A DNA stretch of 64,000 nt from an uncultured Clostridia bacterium (GTDB lineage Bacteria; Bacillota; Clostridia; UBA1381; UBA9506), in the NCBI GenBank assembly GCA_934438075.1, contig CAKSBF010000007.1:1-64000 (forward strand), written 5' to 3'. The translations under genes were made by a program, and so were the position numbers. Positions 1 through 8,068 of the stretch are shown here, one piece after another; within the stretch, counting starts at the first letter, position 1; each line of letters begins with the position of its first letter. The notes beneath the pieces were generated by a model. The model made no database searches. It was given only the letters and a program-made list of their open reading frames with translations, and was not told where the DNA came from.

Positions 1-1
1 A

Positions 2-187
2 CTCGGCTTCCTGCCCACTAAAAACCGATATTTTGTCATAGAAAAATCTAATTTACAGAAAAAACTTCACACGCCCTTCAGCGCTGACGGCACAAAAATT
101 TACAACCCAACGTTACTTACTGTATGGTTTGAAACCGATGATAAACTATATTCTGTAAAATCCGGTGAAACAATTGTTTTGAATTAA
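2..187 (+). CDS. C-terminal end of an unidentified protein (cut by window start)
   Basis: An open frame runs from the first bases of the window to a TAA at 185-187, giving 61 residues that end in KSGETIVLN. The start lies outside the window. A strong hairpin terminator follows within 15 bases, which supports this as the true end of a plus-strand gene. The fragment is polar, with no membrane segment and no motif I recognise, so no function is assigned. It is the only plus-strand gene before 11.4 kb. Confidence 0.6.
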   Translation, partial: LGFLPTKNRYFVIEKSNLQKKLHTPFSADGTKIYNPTLLTVWFETDDKLYSVKSGETIVLN

Positions 188-200
188 CTATTGAAAATTT

Positions 201-240
201 AACGCCGCAAGGATAGTAACTCTACCCTTGCGGCGTTTTT
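201..240 (+). terminator. Rho-independent terminator, probably shared by both strands
   Basis: The 12-base arms AACGCCGCAAGG and CCTTGCGGCGTT pair perfectly and are followed by a T run on the plus strand. It ends the cut plus-strand gene. On the minus strand the stem follows the stop of the small gene at 245 and is followed by a weaker T-rich stretch, so it may serve both genes. Confidence 0.85.
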
Positions 241-244
241 AATG

Positions 245-529
245 TCAATTGCAATCTTTATGTTCGTTATCAAAAAGCGTATTGCCCCGTTCGAAATAAT
301 TTTCATGAAAATCTGTAAAATTTTCACCTGATTGTACCGAACAAGCCGAATCCATTGTATCCGTACGGCAGCAATTCATTGAAGAAAAATATTGACAACT
401 GTCGCTGTCATATACGCTCAAATCATTTTCAAGATATTTTTTCATTCGCGGCGTCCGGCGCTCACGTTTCATTGTATATTGAAAATCGGAACAATAATCA
501 TGACGCCTATTTTTTCGAAAAAAACACAT
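245..529 (-). CDS. Small Cys-rich hypothetical protein (94 aa)
   Basis: This 94-residue frame starts at an ATG placed seven bases after a strong GGAGG. A longer frame begins nine codons upstream but runs through that ribosome binding site, so the inner start is preferred. The protein is hydrophilic, has no signal peptide or membrane segment, is basic near the N-terminus and acidic toward the C-terminus, and carries seven cysteines spread along its length. I do not recognise the family. About 45 bases upstream of the start, plus positions 571-578 read CATACAAT on the minus strand, which equals the -10 consensus of sporulation sigma-E, but I see no matching -35 at the right distance. A small spore-associated protein is one possibility and is pure inference. 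Confidence 0.55.
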   Translation of the reverse strand: MCFFRKNRRHDYCSDFQYTMKRERRTPRMKKYLENDLSVYDSDSCQYFSSMNCCRTDTMDSACSVQSGENFTDFHENYFERGNTLFDNEHKDCN

Positions 530-710
530 TTTTTCACCTCCCATGTACATTTTCATTTCCGTACACTATCATTGTATGTCAATATTTGTCTTTTGTTAGT
601 ATTTTTCTGAAAAAAATTAAAAAAAGAAACTTTTCCTGTAAAATTAATATATAAATATAAGCAAACAGAAAATGCAAATTTATTCTCTCCTGCGTGTAAA
701 TTAAGCTCCC

Positions 711-756
711 TAACACACGAAAAGCGAACCAATGGAAGGTTCGCTTTTCGTGTGTT
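711..756 (-). terminator. 20-bp perfect inverted repeat overlapping the ade stop codon
   Basis: The arms TAACACACGAAAAGCGAACC and its exact reverse complement flank a short A-rich loop. One arm includes bases of the ade stop codon at 755-757. No run of U follows on either strand, so this is a stable 3' hairpin rather than a textbook intrinsic terminator. Confidence 0.45.
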
Positions 757-2446
757 AAACCACATATAGTGAAACTATTCTTTGTTCGTTTACATCTACA
801 AGGCCTCTTGTTGTCATTTTTAAGTCTGGAATAACATCAAGAGGAATAAATTGCATCGTCATAAGGGGCGCACTGTTGGCTGGCACACCGAGAGAATAAA
901 TTGCAGTTTGTAACCTTTCATTTTTCTCTGCAATTAATTCTGCATTTTCTTCTGTCATAAGACCTGCAACTGGAAGCGCCATTTCAGCAAGTATTTTACC
1001 GTCCTTTACACACACTGCTCCACCGCCCATATCAATAATCCGGTTTACAGCCGTTGCTATATCAAAATTATTTGTACCTATTACAACAATGTTGTGCGAA
1101 TCATGTGAAACAGAAGAACAAACTGCACCGGATTGCAACCCTATTCCCGATATGAAACCTAAACCTTTATGACCTGTATTTTTATGTCTTTCAAGAACAG
1201 CTATTTTTAATATATCTTTTTCAACATTAACCCCATTATTCTCTTCCCAATTAATAATTTCAACTTGTTCTTCCGTAATCAACTGTTGAGGAATGGTCTT
1301 AATGATACGCACCCGAGGAGATTTTTCCGGAATGTCAAAATCTTCCTCCGATACCTTTGCTATATGAAATGAGTGTTCTACACGCTCCAATATTTCCGGA
1401 CAAACCTTTGGGGATGCAAACGGCAATGTCCTATTTCCCGAAACTACCTTTTTTCCACGCGTATATACAGATTCTACCTCAACGGTTGTCAGATCGTTTA
1501 AAATTAATAAATCCGCCCGATACCCGGGTGCTACTGCGCCTACATATTTTAATCCGAAATATTGCGCAGCTCTTATTGTTGCCATTTGAATCGCTGTCAC
1601 TATAGATTTTCCCATTTTTCCGGCAATACGAAGCATATTATCAATCTGCCCGTCACGAAGCAAGTCGGCAGGATGTCTGTCATCTGTGACTAACAAACAT
1701 CTTTGGCAATATGGCTCGTCAAACAAATCGATTAATCCCTCTAAATTTCTTGCCGCTGTACCCTGCCTTATCATTACCCATTGACCCTTGCGAATCCTTT
1801 CAACCGCTTCCTCAAAGGTAGAACACTCATGATCCGACTGTATGTGTGCTGTCAAATATTGATCCAGTTTTTTTCCCGATAATAAAGGAGCGTGACCATC
1901 AATCACCATATTTCTAGAATAGGCGCTCTCAATTTTCCGCATAACCTCTGTATCATGGTTAATAACCCCATAATAGTTCATCATCTCTGCGAGCCCAAGC
2001 ACTCGCTTTTTGCTGTAATACGGCTCCAAATCATTTGCCAACAAATTCGCTCCCGACTCATCATTCGGCGTAGGAGGCACACAGGACGGAAGCATAAAAT
2101 ATACTGTCAGCGGCAAATTTTCACTTGCTTCCAACATATATTCAATTCCGGCTGCGCCGCATACATTCGCAATTTCATGGGGATCAGCAACAATCGATGT
2201 TGTACCGTGACATAATACAACCCTTGCAAGCTCCGAAGGCGTGAGCATGGTACTTTCAATGTGAATATGTCCGTCAATAAATCCCGGTGTTATGTACTTG
2301 CCTGCAATTTCCTCTACAATATCAGCATCGGCCTCTGTATATGCCCCCACACCAACAATTGTTTCATCCTCTATCAATACATTTACATTTTCTAATTCAC
2401 CCGTAAAAACATTGACCAATATTCCATTTTTAAATAATGTCTTCAC
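755..2446 (-). CDS. ade: Adenine deaminase
   Basis: This 563-residue protein converts adenine to hypoxanthine and ammonia in purine salvage. It is full length for the AdeC group of the amidohydrolase superfamily. The metal-binding GHIHIEST motif lies near residue 60 and VADPHEIANV near residue 95, and the C-terminal adenine deaminase domain is present. The start is a GTG seven bases after GGGGAG; the in-frame context offers no better ATG. It is transcribed alone from a strong sigma-A promoter at 2499-2527 and ends in the 20-bp hairpin at 711-756. I saw no purine riboswitch in the short 5' leader. Family assignment is firm. Confidence 0.95.
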   Translation of the reverse strand: MKTLFKNGILVNVFTGELENVNVLIEDETIVGVGAYTEADADIVEEIAGKYITPGFIDGHIHIESTMLTPSELARVVLCHGTTSIVADPHEIANVCGAAGIEYMLEASENLPLTVYFMLPSCVPPTPNDESGANLLANDLEPYYSKKRVLGLAEMMNYYGVINHDTEVMRKIESAYSRNMVIDGHAPLLSGKKLDQYLTAHIQSDHECSTFEEAVERIRKGQWVMIRQGTAARNLEGLIDLFDEPYCQRCLLVTDDRHPADLLRDGQIDNMLRIAGKMGKSIVTAIQMATIRAAQYFGLKYVGAVAPGYRADLLILNDLTTVEVESVYTRGKKVVSGNRTLPFASPKVCPEILERVEHSFHIAKVSEEDFDIPEKSPRVRIIKTIPQQLITEEQVEIINWEENNGVNVEKDILKIAVLERHKNTGHKGLGFISGIGLQSGAVCSSVSHDSHNIVVIGTNNFDIATAVNRIIDMGGGAVCVKDGKILAEMALPVAGLMTEENAELIAEKNERLQTAIYSLGVPANSAPLMTMQFIPLDVIPDLKMTTRGLVDVNEQRIVSLYVV

Positions 2447-2498
2447 ATTCTCACTCCCCGGTGGTTACATTGTTCTGTTTTATGACTCTTTTCCTGTG

Positions 2499-2527
2499 AT
2501 TATAGCACAAATATATATTTTTTTCAA
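2499..2527 (-). promoter_or_regulatory. Sigma-A promoter of ade
   Basis: On the minus strand TTGAAA (2522-2527) and a perfect TATAAT (2499-2504) are separated by 17 bases, about 53 bases upstream of the GTG start of ade. Confidence 0.8.
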
Positions 2528-2546
2528 CTATTTTGAAATATAAAAT

Positions 2547-2577
2547 AAGTATACCGCACATTAATGGCGATATACTT
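2547..2577 (-). terminator. Weak hairpin after the YtxH-like gene
   Basis: An imperfect stem (AAGTATA-CCGC against GGCG-ATATACTT, one mismatch) is followed on the minus strand by ATTTTATATTT. It would separate the small gene at 2621 from ade. Confidence 0.4.
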
Positions 2578-2620
2578 ACTTTACATTTCATCTGTTTTTG
2601 GAGGCAGATGATTTCATTTT

Positions 2621-2797
2621 TTAACGTTTCGTCATGACCATTGCATCGAGCACGCTGCCCATCGTTTTAAACATATGATTAGACGATTTATGCATTTTTC
2701 TTCTTTGTCGATCATTGATCGGGTCAATAAACATTGTAATCGCCGACCCGATTGCTGCGCCGGCAATTACACCGCTGAAAAATCCCAAATTCTTCAT
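2621..2797 (-). CDS. Small YtxH-like glycine-rich membrane protein (58 aa)
   Basis: This 58-residue gene starts with MKNLGFFSGVIAGAAIGSAI and ends in VMTKR. An N-terminal hydrophobic stretch with a glycine/alanine zipper (residues 7-25) is followed by DPINDRQRRK and an amphipathic tail, as in short YtxH-domain proteins of Bacillota. The start ATG is preceded by AAAGGTGG nine bases upstream. It lies 81 bases after proC on the same strand. The ribosome binding site sits in one arm of a 10-bp inverted repeat (2801-2845), so translation may depend on RNA folding. The assignment rests on composition and layout rather than a catalytic motif; the role in the cell is unknown. Confidence 0.7.
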   Translation of the reverse strand: MKNLGFFSGVIAGAAIGSAITMFIDPINDRQRRKMHKSSNHMFKTMGSVLDAMVMTKR

Positions 2798-2800
2798 AGT

Positions 2801-2845
2801 TAAATTCCACCTTTCAAAAAGTATATCTCTAGTATGTGGAATTTA
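2801..2845 (-). promoter_or_regulatory. Inverted repeat that could hide the ribosome binding site of the YtxH-like gene
   Basis: TAAATTCCAC (2801-2810) and GTGGAATTTA (2836-2845) are perfect complements about 25 bases apart. In the minus-strand transcript the downstream arm contains the GGTGG Shine-Dalgarno of the 58-residue gene. Confidence 0.45.
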
Positions 2846-2878
2846 GAAAGAATTACAACCATTTTTTCTTGGAAATTT

Positions 2879-3685
2879 TTATTTTGTTGCATTAGCTTTA
2901 TCAGTACATTTTTTCATTGCGGAAATGATTGCACTGCGAAAGCCTTTCTCTTCCAGTTCAGCAACTGCTTCAATGGTGGTGCCGCGCGGCGAACATACCA
3001 TATCTTTCAATTCTCCCGGATGTTTGCCAGTATCCAATACCATTTTCGCAGAACCCAAAACAGACTGTGCCGCAAGACGATATGCCATATCACGTGCGAT
3101 ACCGTCCCGTACAGCAGCATCAGCCATTGCCTCAATGAGCATGTAAACATAAGCCGGGCTACTGCCGCTGACAGAAGTAACTGCATTTAGCATATTCTCC
3201 GGCAAAACTTCAGTCTTTCCAATTGCCTCAAAAATATTTTTTACAGCTGCAAATTCCTTTTCATCTGCCGGTGCACACTCCTGAGCCAGCACACTCATAC
3301 CCTCCAATACCATTGCAGGCGTATTCGGCATAATACGTATAACTTTCGCATCAAAACCAAGTGCATTTTTAATCTCCTGCACGGTTACCCCTGCTGCAAT
3401 AGATGCAAAGACTTTATTCTCCAACTTCGCTTTTCCCTCATTCTCCACTAACTCAGAAAGCATATTACAAATAATAAACGGCTTCACCGCCAAAAGAATA
3501 ATATCCCCCTGCAATGCAAAATGATTGCCTGTAGAAGTTTCTATACCCATTTTTAAAAACTTTTGGTGCGTTTCTTCTTTCGGATCGCTGATAAAAATTT
3601 CATTTTTCTGATATAAGCCGGCTTTCAGCACTCCTCCTGCAATGGCATACGCCATATTTCCACCGCCGATAAACCCCAATTTCAT
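2879..3685 (-). CDS. proC: Pyrroline-5-carboxylate reductase
   Basis: This 268-residue enzyme makes L-proline from 1-pyrroline-5-carboxylate with NAD(P)H. The N-terminal Rossmann motif GFIGGGNMAYAI (residues 4-15) binds the cofactor. The C-terminal family signature runs around residue 170 to 240, including the segment DMVCSPRGTTIEA. Length and both domains match the family. The ATG lies eight bases after AAGGAAGGTG and 16 bases after the purB stop, so the two are probably co-transcribed. Nothing in the sequence links it to other proline biosynthesis genes in this window. Confidence 0.95.
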   Translation of the reverse strand: MKLGFIGGGNMAYAIAGGVLKAGLYQKNEIFISDPKEETHQKFLKMGIETSTGNHFALQGDIILLAVKPFIICNMLSELVENEGKAKLENKVFASIAAGVTVQEIKNALGFDAKVIRIMPNTPAMVLEGMSVLAQECAPADEKEFAAVKNIFEAIGKTEVLPENMLNAVTSVSGSSPAYVYMLIEAMADAAVRDGIARDMAYRLAAQSVLGSAKMVLDTGKHPGELKDMVCSPRGTTIEAVAELEEKGFRSAIISAMKKCTDKANATK

Positions 3686-3701
3686 TTTTAGTGCACCTTC
3701 C

Positions 3702-5135
3702 TTAAACGTTAATCTCTACTGTTACACCCATTTCGGATTTGCAACGTTCCAAAACAGGACGAACATATTCAACAATATATTCCTCTGTTTGCTGCGGTGC
3801 ACGTCCGACATAACTTTCCGGTTTTAACAACGTTTGCAATTCGGATAAATCCAGATTGAACGCTTTGTCCGCGGCAATACGTTCCAATAAGTCATTTTTT
3901 AGGCCCTCTGCCTTTACCATACGAGCCGCTTCCATAGAATGTTCACGAATACGCTCATGTAATTCCTGACGGTCGCCGCCTTTTTTTACGGCCTGCATCA
4001 TAATATTTTCCGTTGCCATAAACGGCAACTCATTCATAATATGCTGGTGAATTACTTTTGGATATACCACTAAACCGTCAACTACATTCAGATAAATAGA
4101 CAAAATTGCGTCTACAGCAAGGAAAGCCTCCGGTACGCTGATGCGCTTATTAGCCGAATCATCCAACGTACGTTCAAACCATTGCGTAGACGACGTGATG
4201 GCAGGGTTTAAACTATCCACAATAACATAACGTGCTAATGAACCGATTCTTTCACTGCGCATAGGATTTCTCTTATAAGCCATAGCTGAAGAACCTATTT
4301 GTTTCTTTTCAAACGGCTCTTCCACTTCCTTTAAATGCTGAAGCAAACGAAGATCATTGCTGAACTTATATGCACTTTGCGCTATCGAACTGAGAATGTT
4401 TAATATCTGACTGTCCAGCTTACGGGAATAAGTCTGCCCGGACACCGGGAACACGGCATCAAAGCCCATCTTTTCCGCAATCATTTTATCTGCTTTGCGC
4501 ACCTTTTCATGATCACCGTCAAAAAGTTCCAAGAAACTCGCCTGTGTACCGGTTGTACCTTTTGAACCCAGCAATTTTGCTTTACTGATTTGATATTCCA
4601 AATCTTCCAGATCCATCATCAGTTCCTGCAGCCATAGTGTCGCCCGTTTACCAACCGTAGTAAGCTGCGCCGGTTGAAAATGTGTAAAGCCAAGCGTTGG
4701 CATGTCTTTATACTTCATCGCAAAATCAGCGAGATGTGCAATAACGTTCACCATTTTTTTGTGTACAAGCTTTAATGCCTGCGTCATAATAATAATATCT
4801 GTATTATCCCCAACATAACAGGATGTTGCTCCCAAATGAATAATTCCCTTTGCATTCGGACATTGCACACCATAAGCGTATACATGTGACATTACATCGT
4901 GACGCACTTCTTTTTCACGCGCTATTGCAACTTCATAATTGATATCATCCTGATGCGCCTTCAGCTCTGCAATCTGCTCTTCTGTGATAGGAAGACCCAA
5001 TTCTTTTTCTGTTTCTGCTAACGCAATCCAAAGTTTGCGCCATGTTTTAAATTTCGTATCCTCTGAAAATAACGCCTGCATTTCACGGCTTGCGTAACGC
5101 GAGGTCAACGGACTGTTGTAAGTATCTCTTGCCAT
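3702..5135 (-). CDS. purB: Adenylosuccinate lyase
   Basis: This 477-residue lyase acts twice in purine metabolism, cleaving SAICAR to AICAR and adenylosuccinate to AMP, each time releasing fumarate. The fumarase/aspartase superfamily signature SSAMAYKRNPMRSE is intact, and the conserved stretches TSCYVGDNTD and GSKGTTGTQASF are visible. An in-frame ATG exists ten codons upstream, but GAGGAG sits seven bases before the ATG of MARDTYNSP, so that start is used. proC follows 16 bases later. No other pur genes are nearby. A small hairpin (5171-5190) lies in its leader. Confidence 0.95.
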   Translation of the reverse strand: MARDTYNSPLTSRYASREMQALFSEDTKFKTWRKLWIALAETEKELGLPITEEQIAELKAHQDDINYEVAIAREKEVRHDVMSHVYAYGVQCPNAKGIIHLGATSCYVGDNTDIIIMTQALKLVHKKMVNVIAHLADFAMKYKDMPTLGFTHFQPAQLTTVGKRATLWLQELMMDLEDLEYQISKAKLLGSKGTTGTQASFLELFDGDHEKVRKADKMIAEKMGFDAVFPVSGQTYSRKLDSQILNILSSIAQSAYKFSNDLRLLQHLKEVEEPFEKKQIGSSAMAYKRNPMRSERIGSLARYVIVDSLNPAITSSTQWFERTLDDSANKRISVPEAFLAVDAILSIYLNVVDGLVVYPKVIHQHIMNELPFMATENIMMQAVKKGGDRQELHERIREHSMEAARMVKAEGLKNDLLERIAADKAFNLDLSELQTLLKPESYVGRAPQQTEEYIVEYVRPVLERCKSEMGVTVEINV

Positions 5136-5170
5136 CTCATAACTCCTCTTATGTAAAATTTTCATGTGTC

Positions 5171-5190
5171 AAACCGCCAACTTGCGGTTT
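5171..5190 (-). other. Small hairpin between the Dabb gene and purB
   Basis: AAACCGC and GCGGTTT pair perfectly around a six-base loop. No T run follows, so a terminator is unlikely; it could be a 5' stabilising stem of the purB message or chance. Confidence 0.3.
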
Positions 5191-5222
5191 CAATACCCGT
5201 CAATTCACAAACTGATTTTATA

Positions 5223-5525
5223 TTAAACCTCAAAGTCAAGGCAACTTCTATGCGCAGTATACGGACGTACAAATGTATTTGCTGCTTTTACGTGCTCCGG
5301 ATGCACTGCATATCCTTTTAATGCATCTTCACTCTCAAATGTAGAATCAAGCATCAAATCGGCTGTTGATGAGGAAAGACCTTCTACATGTACTTTTATC
5401 TCCAGCAAGCCCGGAATTTTTCCCTTCAAGTCTTCAAGTGCAGTTTGAATATTTTTTTTAATTTCTTTCTTTTCTGAATGTGAGTACTCCTCCTTAAGAT
5501 TCCAGAGTATAATATGTTTTATCAT
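5223..5525 (-). CDS. Dabb-domain (stress-responsive alpha/beta barrel) protein
   Basis: This is a 100-residue single-domain protein. It starts MIKHIILWNLKEE and contains the Dabb pattern of a first strand with VxHIxLW-like hydrophobics, a middle E-rich helix, and a final segment with HPEHVKAA. Family members form dimeric ferredoxin-like barrels with varied or unknown functions. The chosen ATG lies nine bases after GGAG; a seven-codon upstream extension is less likely. It lies on the same strand upstream of purB with a hairpin between them. The specific role is unknown. Confidence 0.8.
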   Translation of the reverse strand: MIKHIILWNLKEEYSHSEKKEIKKNIQTALEDLKGKIPGLLEIKVHVEGLSSSTADLMLDSTFESEDALKGYAVHPEHVKAANTFVRPYTAHRSCLDFEV

Positions 5526-5592
5526 GTCTGTTTTCTCCTTCCCCATATCTCAAGCAGCAACCAAACGGTGATTTAATGCGCCATCACACAAA

Positions 5593-5623
5593 CAGGCACA
5601 ACCGTAAGCGGCGGTTATGCCTG
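5593..5623 (-). terminator. Terminator after asp23
   Basis: In the minus-strand RNA a 12-bp stem CAGGCAUAACCG with CGGUUGUGCCUG (one G-U pair) follows the asp23 stop by about 10 bases. The tail is only moderately U-rich. Confidence 0.6.
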
Positions 5624-5632
5624 CTGAATATT

Positions 5633-6166
5633 TTATTGTTTTTCTGAATTTTCTTCCGTCTTTTCCGTTTCTTGTTGTACATCGGAAACTTCTTCCGCTT
5701 GTGCTGTTTTTGCTGCTTCCTTTTTTGCACGCTTTTCTTCCTTAGCTGTACGTTTCATTTCTTTGGTATCAGGTTTCGGTTCCCGTTCAATCACGATTCC
5801 CTCCACGAATATGTTAACGTTCGTAACAGACAGATTAGTCATCGTTTCAATGTTTTTCTTAACGGTTTCCTGTAACTCCCAAGCGATGTCCGGAATTTTA
5901 ATACCATACTCAACCACGACATGAACATCAACAGATACTTCTTTATCATTCATCTCTATTCGGATTCCCTTGCCGTAATTTTTCCTCACGAACTTTTCTA
6001 CAACACTGTCTGTAAGTGAATTAGCAACCGAAACACCCTTTACCTCACCAACAGCAAGGCCGGCCACAACTAAAACAACCTCTTCTGAAATTTTAATTTC
6101 ACCCAATTCTTCCATTTCAGTATTTTCTGTTAACTCTTCATTTATATGATTGAATTCTTCTGCCAT
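5633..6166 (-). CDS. Asp23/Gls24 family envelope stress protein
   Basis: This 177-residue protein belongs to the Asp23/Gls24 family (YqhY type). The family core runs from about residue 20 to 115 with GEIKISEEVVLVVAGLA and the VEYGIKIPDIAWELQ region, followed by a Lys/Glu-rich tail. In Bacillota yqhY lies next to accBC and spoIIIA, and this gene directly follows spoIIIAH. The start is the ATG eight bases after AAGGAGG. It has its own sigma-A promoter (6226-6254) after the spoIIIA terminator, so it is expressed separately from the sporulation operon. Members act at the membrane or in lipid homeostasis; the exact role here is not known. Confidence 0.88.
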   Translation of the reverse strand: MAEEFNHINEELTENTEMEELGEIKISEEVVLVVAGLAVGEVKGVSVANSLTDSVVEKFVRKNYGKGIRIEMNDKEVSVDVHVVVEYGIKIPDIAWELQETVKKNIETMTNLSVTNVNIFVEGIVIEREPKPDTKEMKRTAKEEKRAKKEAAKTAQAEEVSDVQQETEKTEENSEKQ

Positions 6167-6225
6167 CCTAAAATCCTCCTTCACGCAAAATTTACATGAT
6201 TGCGTTGTATTTATTATCAATTTTT

Positions 6226-6254
6226 ATTATATCACTTATTTGTTTAAATTACAA
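6226..6254 (-). promoter_or_regulatory. Sigma-A promoter of asp23
   Basis: On the minus strand TTGTAA (6249-6254) and TATAAT (6226-6231) are 17 bases apart, about 60 bases before the asp23 ATG. Confidence 0.75.
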
Positions 6255-6279
6255 TTATTTTTTAAAAAAGAACGCACAT

Positions 6280-6322
6280 CATTAAAAAAGTCTGTGTTAA
6301 CTTTTACATCAACACAGACTTT
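6280..6322 (-). terminator. Terminator of the spoIIIA operon
   Basis: The arms 6287-6298 and 6311-6322 form a perfect 12-bp stem (AAAGTCTGTGTT) followed on the minus strand by a run of six T. It starts three bases after the spoIIIAH stop codon. Confidence 0.88.
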
Positions 6323-6325
6323 GAC

Positions 6326-7012
6326 CTATTGAGCCTTAATCTCCACAATTTTTATTTTATCTGCACTGTAACCGCAAGTATTTGTAACAATGTCCTGTAT
6401 CTGCGCTGCATCAACTTCATTTAATCCCTCGCTCTCCACAGCAACACTAACCATATCCTCGCTCATAAACACCACCACTTCATGGAACCCCTTTGCCCGG
6501 ATCATATTCTCCATTGCGGTTTCTTTTTCTGTGTATTCTGCCATACGATGAATTTGATTCTCTGCATTGGTTTTTGCGTCCTTGTCAGTTCCCTGAGTAC
6601 TGATTAGCTGCGTCAGCATCTCCATGGATTCGCTGCGTTTTACCTCACGCTCCAGCTTTGCTTTCGCAAAGTAATTATCATTACTTTGTGTTATAGTATC
6701 ATTCTTACCTTTGTTTTCCTCCGACGATGCGTCCGCTTTATCTGTTTTTTCTTCCTTTTCCTGAGTCCCGTCGCCATTCACCATCTGAGCTTCCCCGATT
6801 TTTTTCGACGCCTCCTGATACATAACTGCTACATCTGGATCTACCGCATCGTTGCGGAAAGTCCAATTTAAATATCCTGCAATTCCAATTAAAATCATTA
6901 GTGAGACAGCCACCACCTGCCGTTTTCGCAAGACAAACATTTTGTTTTTTCGTACCTCTCCCTCTTCTGCCTTTTTACACCATGTTAATCTTTTTAATCC
7001 GGAAAATTTCAT
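6326..7012 (-). CDS. spoIIIAH: Stage III sporulation protein AH
   Basis: This 228-residue protein is the mother-cell ring component that pairs with forespore SpoIIQ to form the feeding-tube channel. A basic N-terminus is followed by one membrane segment (about residues 33-50), a Lys/Glu/Ser-rich linker, and a C-terminal YscJ/FliF-like ring-building fold (about 135-228) ending in SADKIKIVEIKAQ. The ATG is ten bases after AGGAGG. It is the last gene of the spoIIIA operon and is followed by a strong terminator. Identity is supported by both sequence and gene order. Confidence 0.93.
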   Translation of the reverse strand: MKFSGLKRLTWCKKAEEGEVRKNKMFVLRKRQVVAVSLMILIGIAGYLNWTFRNDAVDPDVAVMYQEASKKIGEAQMVNGDGTQEKEEKTDKADASSEENKGKNDTITQSNDNYFAKAKLEREVKRSESMEMLTQLISTQGTDKDAKTNAENQIHRMAEYTEKETAMENMIRAKGFHEVVVFMSEDMVSVAVESEGLNEVDAAQIQDIVTNTCGYSADKIKIVEIKAQ

Positions 7013-7041
7013 GCCCCTTTATCCTCCTAAAATATTATTTA

Positions 7042-7584
7042 TTACTTACAAAGCACCTGCACACGGTGCGTTTTTACATCTAAAACTGCTTTTACAGCAC
7101 AGACGAGATTATTCTTCACCTCTGCATCTGCCGCGCCTTCTGCCGTCACCAATACGCCGGAAACTTTTGGTAAGTCATTTCTTACAAGCACCGGAGATTG
7201 TCCGCCACCGGAATCATTTTTTAAAACAAATGCACTGTCAGACGAATTGCTCACGGTACTGTCCGCGTTTCCGGAACTCTTTTTTTCCGACTGCTCGTCT
7301 TGAGCATATATGTTTTGTCCCGAATCCGCAAGTGTAATCATAACGCTTACTCTGCCCGCCCCGCGTACCGAACTAAGAGCTTTCTCCAATCTTTGTTCCA
7401 AACTACGCGTATATTCTTCTCGGTCAAATGCCGCCACCGAACGAGTCTCGTCCTTTTTCGCGCTGCTCCTGCGGGGCAATCCGTTCAAAGCTAAAAGAGC
7501 CACCCCTAACAATAATATGATAATCAATAGCCTTGTATTCATCTTTTTTCCAAAATATTTTTGAAACAGTTCCTCAGCTTTCAT
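7042..7584 (-). CDS. spoIIIAG: Stage III sporulation protein AG
   Basis: This 180-residue protein forms the large SpoIIIAG ring in the intermembrane space around the forespore. A membrane segment near residues 19-36 is followed by a ring-building domain with VRGAGRVSVMITLAD and a C-terminal segment VKNNLVCAVKAVLDV. The ATG lies eight bases after GAAGGAG, and only five bases separate it from the spoIIIAF stop. A GTG three codons upstream is inside the ribosome binding site and is rejected as the start. Confidence 0.92.
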   Translation of the reverse strand: MKAEELFQKYFGKKMNTRLLIIILLLGVALLALNGLPRRSSAKKDETRSVAAFDREEYTRSLEQRLEKALSSVRGAGRVSVMITLADSGQNIYAQDEQSEKKSSGNADSTVSNSSDSAFVLKNDSGGGQSPVLVRNDLPKVSGVLVTAEGAADAEVKNNLVCAVKAVLDVKTHRVQVLCK

Positions 7585-7589
7585 TTGAT

Positions 7590-8054
7590 TCACTCCTTCA
7601 ATTCATGAATTATCTTCTCATCTGCACCGGACGCTTCAGACAATATACGGCAAATATCTTCATTTATTGGATATACCATGATCTCCTCTATTCCCGATAT
7701 TTGATGATTATCATTGGTAGAAACATGCACAGAAATTGTTACCTGCGTTGCACATTTTTCCTCTACTTCCCTTTGCAGCGTATCAGCCAACCTTCTCTCA
7801 AATTCCTCTGTTACAAGGCTTTTACCATCTTGTTCAGATAGATCCGAGTCATCAATTAAGTTTTCCGGTAAAACAAGCACATTTCTAAATTCCGTTAAAT
7901 GAGAAAGGGGACTTGCAATTACAAGCAATACAATCAAGCCAATGACCGTATTGATATATTTTTTATGATGTGTATTCGGTAATATATTTTCCAACAAAAC
8001 AGCCAGCACCGAAACCACAATAATCCCCGATGCGTATTCTCTAAGAAACTGCAT
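7590..8054 (-). CDS. spoIIIAF: Stage III sporulation protein AF
   Basis: This 154-residue membrane protein is part of the SpoIIIA channel complex. Two hydrophobic segments occur at about residues 8-25 and 33-52, followed by a soluble domain that ends EKIIHELKE. The ATG of MQFLREYASG is five bases after AAGGAGGGC. A longer frame reaching back into spoIIIAE is possible but would bypass this site. It sits in the conserved AE-AF-AG order, which supports the call since the sequence itself is weakly conserved in the family. Confidence 0.9.
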   Translation of the reverse strand: MQFLREYASGIIVVSVLAVLLENILPNTHHKKYINTVIGLIVLLVIASPLSHLTEFRNVLVLPENLIDDSDLSEQDGKSLVTEEFERRLADTLQREVEEKCATQVTISVHVSTNDNHQISGIEEIMVYPINEDICRILSEASGADEKIIHELKE

Positions 8055-8068
8055 GCAAAGCCCTCCTT

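Noticed and set aside
6852..7337. A 161-codon plus-strand frame opposite spoIIIAH and spoIIIAG
   Set aside because: It lies wholly antisense to two well-supported sporulation genes, has no ribosome binding site and no recognisable motif.
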